Assembly (NCBI GenBank): GCA_037179515.1
Contig: JAXCGZ010005669.1
Location: forward strand, 1 to 64,000
Direction: 5' to 3'
DNA: 64,000 nt
From: Halocaridina rubra
Taxonomy: Eukaryota; Arthropoda; Malacostraca; Decapoda; Atyidae
The translations under genes and the position numbers were made by a program. The notes beneath the pieces are model-generated. The model searched no databases. It was not told where the DNA came from and was given only the letters and a program-made list of their open reading frames with translations. This document shows, piece after piece, positions 30,631 through 40,276 of the stretch; the stretch's first letter is position 1; each line of letters begins with the position of its first letter.

Positions 30631-32253
30631 GTGATTACCTAATGGTGATTACCTAATTGTGTTTACGAGAAAGAGCCCAAAGCTCGTATCTTCCCGTCTC
30701 CTGATCGGTTCCATTTTATACTTAGTGATACTTATCATACCTGTCCTTAAAACTATGGATTGAGATAGCATTAACTACCTCCTCGCTTAGCCAATTCCAA
30801 TTATCAACTACTCTTACACTGAAAAAATATTTCCTTACATCCTGCAAAGAAGTTTTCTTACGAAGCTTCAAATTATGACCTCTAGTTCTAGAGCCAGCCA
30901 TATCAAAATATCGATCCCTATCCACTCTATCATAACCATGAAGGAATTTAAAGACTGTCACCATATCCCCCCTCACTCTTCTAGCTTCGAGTGATGGTAA
31001 GTCTAATTCCCTCAGCCTCTCATCATAACTGAGATTGCGTATTTCTGGCACCAGTTTCGTGGCATGTCTTTGAACTTTTTCAAGCTTAGCTATGTGCTTT
31101 TTCAAGTGCGGATTCCAAAAGGGGGCTGCATATTCGGGTTTTGGCCTCACATAGGTTACGTGTGTGTGTGTGTGATTACCTAATTGTGATTACCTAATTG
31201 TGTTTACGGGAAAGAACCCAAAGCTCGTATCTTCCCGTCTCCTGATCGGTTCCATTTTATACTTAGTGATACTTATCATACCTGTCCTTAAAACTATGGA
31301 TTGAGATAGCATTAACTACCTCCTCGCTTAGCCAATTCCAATTATCAACTACTCTTACACTGAAAAAGTATTTCCTTACATCCTGCAAAGAAGTTTTCTT
31401 ACGAAGCTTCAAACTATGACCTCTAGTTCTAGAGCCAGCCATATCAAAATATCGATCCCTATCCACTCTATCATAACCATGAAGGAATTTAAAGACTGTC
31501 ACCATATCCCCCCTCACTCTTCTAGCTTCGAGTGATGGTAAGTCTAATTCCCTCAGCCTCTCATCATAACTGAGATTGCGTATTTCTGGCACCAGTTTCG
31601 TGGCATGTCTTTGAACTTTTTCAAGCTTAGCTATGTGCTTTTTCAAGTGCGGATTCCAAAAGGGGGCTGCATATTCGGGTTTTGGCCTCACATAGATTAC
31701 GTGTGTGTGTGTGTGATTACCTAATTGTGATTACCTAATTGTGTTTACGGGAAAGAACCCAAAGCTCGTATCTTTCCGTCTCCTGATCGGTTCCATTTTA
31801 TACTTAGTGATACTTATCATACCTGTCCTTAAAACTATGGATTGAGATAGCATTAACTACCTCCTCGCTTAGCCAATTCCAATTATCAACTACTCTTACA
31901 CTGAAAAAGTATTTCCTTACATCCTGCAAATAAGTTTTCTTACGAAGCTTCAAACTATGACCTCTAGTTCTAGAGCCAGCCATATCAAAATATCGATCCC
32001 TATCCACTCTATCATAACCATGAAGGAATTTAAAGACTGTCACCATATCCCCCCTCACTCTTCTAGCTTCGAGTGATGGTAAGTCTAATTCCCTCAGCCT
32101 CTCATCATAACTGAGATTGCGTATTTCTGGCACCAGTTTCGTGGCATGTCTTTGAACTTTTTCAAGCTTAGCTATGTGCTTTTTCAAGTGCGGATTCCAA
32201 AAGGGGGCTGCATATTCAGCTTTTGGCCTCACATAGGTTACTTGTGTGTGTGT
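30631..32253 (-). repeat. Three tandem 541-bp units of the AC-LINE 3' end
   Basis: Each unit has the tail, stem-loop, and ORF2 C-terminal frame of 142 aa (30722-31150, 31263-31691, 31804-32232), and stops at the same base after CACATAGGTTAC. The shared break point and near identity point to tandem duplication, not separate insertions. Confidence 0.93.
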
Positions 32254-35130
32254 GTGATTACCTAATTGTGATTACCTAATTGTGTTTACGGGAAAGAACC
32301 CAAAGCTCGTATCTACCCGTCTCCTGATCGGTTCCATTTTATACTTAGTGATACTTATCATACCTGTCCTTAAAACTATGGATTGAGATAGCATTAACTA
32401 CCTCCTCGCTTAGCGACTTTCAATTATCAACTACTCTTACACTGAAAAAGTATTTCCTTACATCCTGCAAAGAAGTTTTCTTACGAAGCTTCAAACTATG
32501 ACCTCTAGTTCTAGAGCCAGCCATATCAAAATATCGATCCCTATCCACTCTATCATAACCATGAAGGAATTTAAAGACTGTCACCATATCCCCCCTCACT
32601 CTTCTAGCTTCGAGTGATGGTAAGTCTAATTCCCTCAGCCTCTCATCATAACTGAGATTGCGTATTTCTGGCACCAGTTTCGTGGCATGTCTTTGAACTT
32701 TTTCAAGCTTAGCTATGTGCTTTTTCAAGTGCGGATTCCAAAAGGGGGCTGCATATTCGAGTTTTGGCCTCACATAGGTTACATAAATATTTCTGAACAT
32801 TTCCTTGTCCATGTGCCTGAAGGCTACCCTTACATTTGATAAGAATGCATATGCTGCCCTTACTCTGCCATTTATATGTATTTCTGGAGACAAATCTGCC
32901 AGTATGTTTACTCCTAGATCTCTCTCATTTTCTGTCTCTTGAAGTTGTACTCCAGCCACTGAGTAGTCAAGCTTGGGCCTTCTTGCACTTGTACCCATTT
33001 TCATTACCTTACATTTTGAAGTATTGAATTTCATTAGCCACTTTTCTGACCACTCATGCAGATTATTTAGATCCTCCTGAAGTTCTCTACCATTGTTCTC
33101 GTTTTTGACTTTCTTCACAATCTTTGCATCATCTGCAAACATATTCATGAATGAATTTACAGACTCTGGTAGGTCATTTACATATACAAGGAACAAAAGT
33201 GGCCCTAAAACTGAACCCTGTGGAACTCCACTACTAACTCTTCTCCATTCAGACACTGAGTGTCTTACTCTAACCCTCTGTTCCCTTCCTTCTAAGTAAG
33301 TTTTTATCCATTCCAAAACATTCCCACCTATTCTAGCCATTGATTGCAGCTTCCTAATAAGTCTCCCATGTGGAACAGTGTCAAACGCTTTCTGGAAGTC
33401 TAGGAATATGCAGTCCGCCCAGCCCTCTCTTTCCTGTAAGATTTGGCTTACCTCATCATAAAATTCTAATAAGTTTGTTACTGTTGATCTACCTTCTCTG
33501 AAGCCATGTTGCCTCACTGACAAAAAGTTGAAGGATTCCAAGTGAAGAGAGATATGTTTCCTTAGTAGTTTCTCCATAACTTTGCAAACTATGCTGATCA
33601 AGGAAACTGGTCTATAGTTCAGAGCCGTATCCCTCCTTCCCTTTTTGAAGATAGGTATCACATTTGCTTGTTTCCAGCATCTTGGAATCTCCCCCGACTC
33701 CAGTGACTCCTTAAATATGATAATTAGTGCCATTGATGTTGTGCTTGCGCATTTTTTAAGCACATGAGGGGATATGTCATCAGGACCTGTAGCTTTATGA
33801 ACATCTAAATCCATCAGCGCTTTGCATACCTCTGTGGCTGTAAGGTTGATGTTCTCTAATACCGGCCCTTGAGCTTCTATCACTGCAATCTGAGGGGTTG
33901 GGGTATTTTCTACTGTAAATACTGACTGAAACTCCTCGTTCTCAGTGATGCTTCCATCCGCTCTCTTTAGCCTTAAAACCTGTTCTTTTACCTTCAGTTT
34001 TCCTCTGATAAAGCTGTGGAAAAGCTTGGGATTCTCTTTAGCCTTCCTGGTGATGTCCCTCTCATAGTCTCTCTCTGCCTCTCTCCTTTTACTTAGGTAG
34101 TCATTTCTTGCTCTTTTGTAGGTTTGCCAGGCATTTATGTTTTTTCTCCTCCTATACCTTTTCCAGCATTTGTCTCTCCACTCCTTAGCTCTTTTACACC
34201 CATTATCGAACCATTTCTCTCTGGCATGAATTACACCTACTTTGGTGAAAGGTATGCAGCAATCTACTATCTTCCCATATTTCTCACAAAAGATGTCATA
34301 CATTTCTTGTACAGATTTGTTGTAAAATAAGGTTCTCCAGTCAATAACTGCAAAAAGCTCATTCATTTTGATGTAATCTCCTTTCCGATAGTTCCTCCTC
34401 ATGTCCTCAGTGCCTCTACTCTCAGGAAGAATATCTTCAATGATATACTCCATCAACAACACACAGTGGTCACTCTTTCCAATTGGTGTTTCATACTCAA
34501 TTTTTTCAATATCCAACACATTATCTGTGAACACTAGATCAAGTAGTGATGGCTCATCCCCACCCCTGGCCCTTGTTGGTTCCATTACATGTTGGTGTAG
34601 GAAATTCCCTTGTACGCAATCTAGGAATCTTGCCCCGTATGAGTCTTCACCACTGTGTGGGTCAAGATTTATCCAATCTATCTCTTTATGATTAAAGTCT
34701 CCCATAATCAAAATCCTACATTTTTTTTCCCATGCCATGTTAACAACTGAGTTCATGACTTCAATAGTACCTATATGACTTTCCTCATAATCTTCAAGCC
34801 TATTTTGGTTCCTTGGTGGGTTGTATACAACAGTTATTATAATGCTCTCTGACCCAGTATTTATGCGAGCAACAAGATATTCCTTGAACTCACTTTCTAT
34901 AGCCAAGTTTATATCTTCGACTTGAATCCTTTCACTTATGAGCAGTGCTATCCCTCCACCAGTCCTCTCAGATCTTTCAACCCTTAATATTCTGAAACCC
35001 TTAGGAAAAACTGTGACACTGTTTATGTCCTCACTCAACTTAGTCTCTGTAATTGCTACTATATCTGCCTTACTGTTGTGAATCCTATCTTTTAATTCTA
35101 CTGCCTTACCAGCTAATCCATCAGCATTTG
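32254..35130 (-). mobile_element. AC-LINE copy 7, main part
   Basis: 3' UTR and nearly all of ORF2. The copy is cut in the first codons of ORF2 by insertion of copy 8; its remaining 138 bp reappear at 40044-40181, after the inserted copy. Confidence 0.85.
32347..35130 (-). pseudogene. AC-LINE copy 7 ORF2
   Basis: Endonuclease (GDFNHKEIDW, SDHCVLLMEY) and RT (LDFQKAFDTVPHG, GVPQGSVLGP, FADDAKI) are open from about 35127 to 32420. There a Trp codon has become TGA, about 24 codons before the normal end. An in-frame deletion of about nine codons lies before EEFQSVFTVEN near 33935. Confidence 0.88.
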
Positions 35131-35223
35131 TGTGATTACCTAATTGTGATTACCTAATTGTGCTTACGGGAAAGAGCCCAAAGCTCGTATCTTCCCGTCT
35201 CCTGATCGGTTCCATTTTTAGAC

Positions 35224-38045
35224 TTAGTGATACTTATCATACCTGTCCTTAAAACTATGGATTGAGGTAGCATTAACTACCTCCTCGCTTAGCCAATTCC
35301 AATTATCAACTACTCTTACACTGAAAAAGTATTTCCTTACATCCTGCAAACAAGTTTTCTTCTGAAGCTTCAAACTATGACCTCTAGTTCTAGAGCCAGC
35401 CATATCGAAATATCGATCCCTATCCACTCTATCATAACCATGAAGGAATTTAAAGACTGTCACCATATCCCCCCTTACTCTTCTAGCTTCGAGTGATGGC
35501 AAGTCTAATTCCCTCAGCCTCTCATCATAACCGAGATTGCGTATTTCTGGCACCAGTTTTGTGGCATGTCTTTGAACTTTTTCAAGCTTAGCTATGTGCT
35601 TTTTCAAGTGCGGATTCCAAAAGGGGGCTGCATATTCGAGTTTTGGCCTCACATAGGTTACATAAATATTTCTGAACATTTCCTTGTCCATGTGCCTGAA
35701 GGCTACCCTTACATTTGAAAGAATGCATATGCTGCCCTTACTACGCCATTTATATGTATTTCTGGAGACAAATCTGCCAATATGTTTACTCCTAGATCTC
35801 TCTCATTTTCTGTCTCCTGAAGTTGTACTCCAGCCACCGAGTAGTCAAGCTTGGGCCTTCTTGCACTTGTACCCATTCTCATTACCTTACATTTTGAGGT
35901 ATTGAATTTCATTAGCCACTTTTCTGACCACTCATGCAGATTATTTAGATCCTCCTGAAGTTCTCTACCATTGTTCTCGTTTTTTACTTTCTTCACAATC
36001 TTTGCATCATCTGCAAACATATTCATGAATGAATTCACAGACTCTGGTAGGTCATTTACATATACAAGGAACAAAAGTGGCCCTAAAACTGAACCCTGTG
36101 GAACTCCACTACTAACTCTTCTCCATTCAGACACTGAGTGTCTTACTCTAACCCTCTGTTCCCTTCCTTCTAAGTAAGTTTTTATCCATTCCAAGACATT
36201 TCCACCTATTCTAGCCATTGATTGCAGCTTCCTAATAAGTCTCCCATGTGGAACAGTGTCAAACGCTTTCTGGAAGTCTAGGAATATGCAATCTGCCCAG
36301 CCCTCTCTTTCCTGTAAGATTTGGCTTACCTCATCATAAAATTCTAATAAGTTTGTTACTGTTGATCTTCCTTCTCTGAAGCCATGTTGCCTCACTGACA
36401 AAAAGTTGAAGGATTCCAAGTGAAGAGAGATATGTTTCCTTAGTAGTTTCTCCATAACTTTGCAAACTATGCTGGTCAAGGAAACTGGTCTATAGTTCAG
36501 AGCCGTATCCCTCCTTCCCTTTTTGAAGATAGGTATCACATTTGCTTGTTTCCAGCATCTTGGAATCTCCCCCGACTCCAATGACTCCTTAAATATGATA
36601 CTTAGTGCCACTGATATTGTGTTTGCGCATTTTTTAAGCACATGAGGGGATATGTCATCAGGACCTGTAGCTTTATGAACATCTAAATCCATCAGCGCTT
36701 TGCATACCTCTGTGGCTGTAAGGTTGATGTTCTCTAATACCGGCCCTTGAGCTTCTATCACTGCAATCTGAGGGGGTGGGGTATTTTCTACTGTAAATAC
36801 TGACTGAAACTCCTTGTTCAATTCTTTGCAGATCTCTTCGTCCGTCTCAGTGATGCTTCCATCCGCTCTCTTTAGCCTTAAAACCTGTTCTTTTACCTTC
36901 AGTTTTCCTCTGATAAAGCTGTGGAAAAGCTTGGGATTTTCTTTCGCCTTCCTGGTGATGTCCCTCTCATAATCTTTCTCTGCCTCTCTCCTTTTACTTA
37001 GGTAGTCATTTCTTGCTCTTTTGTAGGTTTGCCAGGCATTTATGTTTTTTCTCCTCCTATACCTTTTCCAGCATTTGTCTCTCCACTCCTTAGCTCTTTT
37101 ACACCCATTATCGAACCATTTCTCTCTGGCATGAATTACACCTACTTTGGTGACAGGTATGCAGCAATCTACAATCTTCCCATATTTCTCACAAAAGATG
37201 TCATACATTTCTTGTACAGATTTGTTGTAAAATAAGGTTCTCCAGTCAATAACTACAAAAAGCTCATTCATTTTGATGTAATCTCCTTTCTGATAGTTCC
37301 TCCTCATGTCCTCAGTGCCTCTACTCTCAGGAAGAATGTCTTCAATGATATACTCCATCAACAACACACAGTGGTCACTCTTTCCAATTGGTGGTTCATA
37401 CTCAATATTTTCAATATCCAACACATTATCTGTGAACACCAGATCAAGTAGTGATGGCTCATCCCCACCCCTGGCTCTTGTTGGTTCCATTACATGTTGG
37501 TGTAGGAAATTCCCTTGTACGCAATCTAGGAATCTTGCCCCAAAGGAGTCCTCACCACTGTGTGGGTCAAGATTTATCCAATCTATCTCTTTATGATTAA
37601 AGTCTCCCATAATCAAAATCCTACATTTTTTCTCCCGTGCCATGTTAACAACTGAGTTTATGACTTCAATCGTACCTATATGACTTTCCTCATAAATTTC
37701 AAGCCTATTTTGGTTCCTTGGTGGGTTGTATACAACAGTTATTATAATGCTCTCTGACCCAGTATTTATGCGAGCAACAAGAAATTCCCTGAACTCACTT
37801 TCTATAGCCAAGTTTATCTCTTCAACTTGAATCCTCTCACTTATGAGCAGTGCTATCCCTCCACCAGTCCTCTCAGATCTTTCGACCCTTAGTATTCTGA
37901 AGCCCTTAGGAAAAACTGTGACACTGTTTATGTCCTCACTCAACTTAGTCTCTGTAATTGCTACTATATCTGCCTTACTGTTGTGAATCCTATCTTTTAA
38001 TTCTACTGCCTTACCAGCTAATCCATCAGCATTTGTGTATAACAA
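35224..38045 (-). pseudogene. AC-LINE copy 8 ORF2, one frameshift
   Basis: The 778-aa part (35709-38045) contains the endonuclease and the RT. A one-base deletion near 35718 shifts the frame, and the remaining C-terminal 155 residues are open at 35224-35691. Apart from this it is close to identical to the intact copy at 40277-43099. Confidence 0.9.
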
Positions 38046-38047
38046 TC

Positions 38048-39127
38048 TTAATGAGGCCCCATCCCCTGATCTTCTGTCATTATCTTCTTTATCTCCCCTT
38101 TGTCTGGAAGTATTCCGTAACGAAAATTTTTCTTCTCTTCTTCATTTCTTTCATCATTTAACCTTCTTGCCTCTTGCAACAAGTTTTTGATCTTTCCCAT
38201 CTCTTCCTGTGTTCTGTATCGTCTAATGAACACTTCTTTGCATTCTTGAAGGTCTTTTAGACTTTTTTTTCTCAACAATATTTCCCTACATGTCTCCCCT
38301 CTCTCAAAGGTTACTTTTGTTGGTCTCGGCTTTCCTTCCCTCGAATATTTACCTAGTTGGTGTATGTTTACAATATCCTCAGGACCACATACTACTCCAA
38401 GCTTTCTTATCAGGTCTACAACCCTAGCTTTATTTTCTTCAAGTCTCCCCTGCCATGTTGGCTCCTGGGATTCACTTATGCCTGAGATTACCACTGTCTT
38501 CTCCTTATCAAGTGCCTGTCTGATGAGTGGGTTTGCCCTTTCCATCACAACGTCTTTCATTTTTTCGATTACTGTCTCTTTATAGTCAACTGTTTGTATG
38601 TTTTCCAGTGCCACCACCTTTACAGCCTCTTTTACTGCCACATTCCCCTTTAGTGCATCAGCAAAGGACGTTTTCATGGCATCATTTTCCATATTCAGCT
38701 CCTGGAACTCTTTTCTGAACTGTTCAATGTTTTCCTTAATCTGAACATTCCAAGCAGCAATCTCGTCTCTCTCAGAAGATAGCAGTGAACTAACATCTAA
38801 TTCCTTTAGGTTGTCATTTAGCTGTTTGTTTTTATCTTCTTGATTAGAAATTCTAGATTCTAGTTGACTCTTTTCCCCTTCCAGCTTCTTTATTCTTTTT
38901 TCTAGTTCCTTTCTCTCCTGCCCTTGTGCTTTATTTGCTTCCTCCAAAGATCTTATTTGTTCTCTGAGTGTTTCATTCTCTTTCATTTCTCCATCCATAT
39001 TCCGAATTTTATCATCAAGGCTTGTAACCATTTCCTCTAACTTCTTGATTCTCTGTTTAAGTCCTCTGATGACTACCCCTTCTCCCGCCCCATGGGTGGG
39101 AGAGGTTTGGGACAGAGATGGCTTCAT
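38048..39127 (-). CDS. AC-LINE copy 8 ORF1 (359 aa)
   Basis: Intact. A coiled coil covers about residues 20-150 (heptads such as LEKRIKKLEGEKSQLE). An RRM-like domain starts at about 210 (KTVVISGISES) and includes RPTKVTFERGETC. A basic C-terminal region follows (FIRRYRTQEEMGKIKNLL, about 300-322). The layout is that of LINE ORF1 RNA-binding chaperones forming coiled-coil oligomers. No CCHC knuckle is present. The end of the ORF overlaps ORF2 in the -1 frame. Confidence 0.88.
   Translation of the reverse strand: MKPSLSQTSPTHGAGEGVVIRGLKQRIKKLEEMVTSLDDKIRNMDGEMKENETLREQIRSLEEANKAQGQERKELEKRIKKLEGEKSQLESRISNQEDKNKQLNDNLKELDVSSLLSSERDEIAAWNVQIKENIEQFRKEFQELNMENDAMKTSFADALKGNVAVKEAVKVVALENIQTVDYKETVIEKMKDVVMERANPLIRQALDKEKTVVISGISESQEPTWQGRLEENKARVVDLIRKLGVVCGPEDIVNIHQLGKYSREGKPRPTKVTFERGETCREILLRKKSLKDLQECKEVFIRRYRTQEEMGKIKNLLQEARRLNDERNEEEKKNFRYGILPDKGEIKKIMTEDQGMGPH
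38123..38129 (-). promoter_or_regulatory. Candidate -1 frameshift heptamer, copy 8
   Basis: A AAT TTT in ORF1 phase, 72 nt before the ORF1 stop. It is identical in place and phase to the one in copy 9. Confidence 0.45.
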
Positions 39128-40043
39128 TTTTATGTTCTCCCTCTCACAGAATATAGAAAGAAGACGAGAAAGAGGAAAAAAAAAAAAAAAGAAAAGAGAA
39201 AAACTTCTAATTTACCTTCACACAGAATTTTTATATCTCCATATAAGTGCTATTTAGTGACTCAGTTTGTCTCCTTTCTGGTAACACACATCTTAACTTA
39301 AAAACTTGACCATGGTAATTTACGTATAAAAAGAAAAAGAAAAACAAAAGTCAAACCTGAAGGAAAATTCGAATTTGTGTTCGAGGTGGCACCCACCTGT
39401 TTCTGTTATATATTCTTCCTAACTGATAAACTGACTTGCTAACCAAGATATGTTATCACGGGATTTAGACTTTACATTTAACTCAATATTAATACAAAAT
39501 AACAAAATAGCAAACGAGAAAGCTAAAAGAAAAGCAAAAAAAAAAATGAAGAAAATAGGACTGCTGTACTACTTGGCAACTTAACTCAGTACTATTGACG
39601 GGTGGGTATTTGGTAATTTTTTTTTCTTTTATTATTCAATTTTTTCGTGTATCAAACTAACTAACTAGTTAATATAAATGGGAAGGATACTGTTTTTAAC
39701 AATATATAGAACCACAGGATCAGGTAAAACGGCTCAAGAGCTTTCCCCAGTTTACACAAAAAATTAGGTAATGTGGTGTGAGGCTCCACGTCTGGCAACT
39801 CTTCTAGATTTCCCTCAAGGCAGAAACTGGACGGCAGCTTCTCTCTCTTCTCACGAAAAAGTTCTCAATTTTTTTCCTTTAATATGAACAGTCTCGCCTT
39901 ACAACAAATATTAGTTTTTGTACTCACAATACTCTGCACGATTTCATATTTTTGGAAATTATTTTAAAGTTTTCCACTAAGCACTTTAGTCACTCGAAAC
40001 TAAAATTTAAGAGGAGCAATTCCGTGTGTCACTGAACGCGCGG

Positions 40044-40181
40044 TCTTAATGAGGCCCCATCCCCTGATCTTCTGTCATTATCTTCTTTATCTCCCCTTTG
40101 TCTGGAAGAACTCTGTAATGAAAATTTTTCTTCTCTTCTTCATTTCTTTCATCATTTAACCTTCTTGCCTCTTGCAACAAG
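40044..40181 (-). mobile_element. AC-LINE copy 7, 5' remnant beyond copy 8
   Basis: It contains the last part of ORF1 and the ORF1/ORF2 junction, with GAAGAACTCTG where copies 8 and 9 have GAAGTATTCCG. It therefore belongs to the older copy interrupted by copy 8. Its 5' break abuts the TGTGTG tail of copy 9. Confidence 0.8.
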
Positions 40182-40218
40182 TGTGTGATTACCTAATTGT
40201 GATTACCTAATTGTGTTT

Positions 40219-40251
40219 ACGGGAAAGAGCCCAAAGCTCGTATCTTCCCGT
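40219..40251 (-). other. AC-LINE 3' UTR stem-loop
   Basis: The outer stem is ACGGGAA with TTCCCGT (7 bp) and the inner stem GAGC with GCTC. It is followed on the element strand by two copies of CAATTAGGTAATCA and then (CA)n. The same structure is present at almost every copy's 3' end. In other LINEs (L2-type elements in eel) a 3' stem-loop is what the RT recognises. Confidence 0.7.
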
Positions 40252-40276
40252 CTCCTGATCGGTTCCATTTTTAGAC

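Larger units (their letters stand above)
35131..40043 (-). mobile_element. AC-LINE copy 8, full-length (about 4.9 kb)
   Basis: It contains a 919-nt 5' UTR (39128-40043), ORF1, ORF2 and a 95-nt 3' UTR with tail. Both ends are defined because it sits inside copy 7, whose sequence resumes on each side. The 5' end on the minus strand reads CCGCGCGTTCAGTGAC. An A-rich run precedes ORF1. This copy defines the family's full structure. Confidence 0.85.

Noticed and set aside
36001..36177. Recurrent 68-codon plus-strand ORF starting MFSFFTFF in every AC-LINE copy
   Set aside because: It is the antisense shadow of the RT motif region. Its repetition follows from copy similarity, not from selection on that frame.
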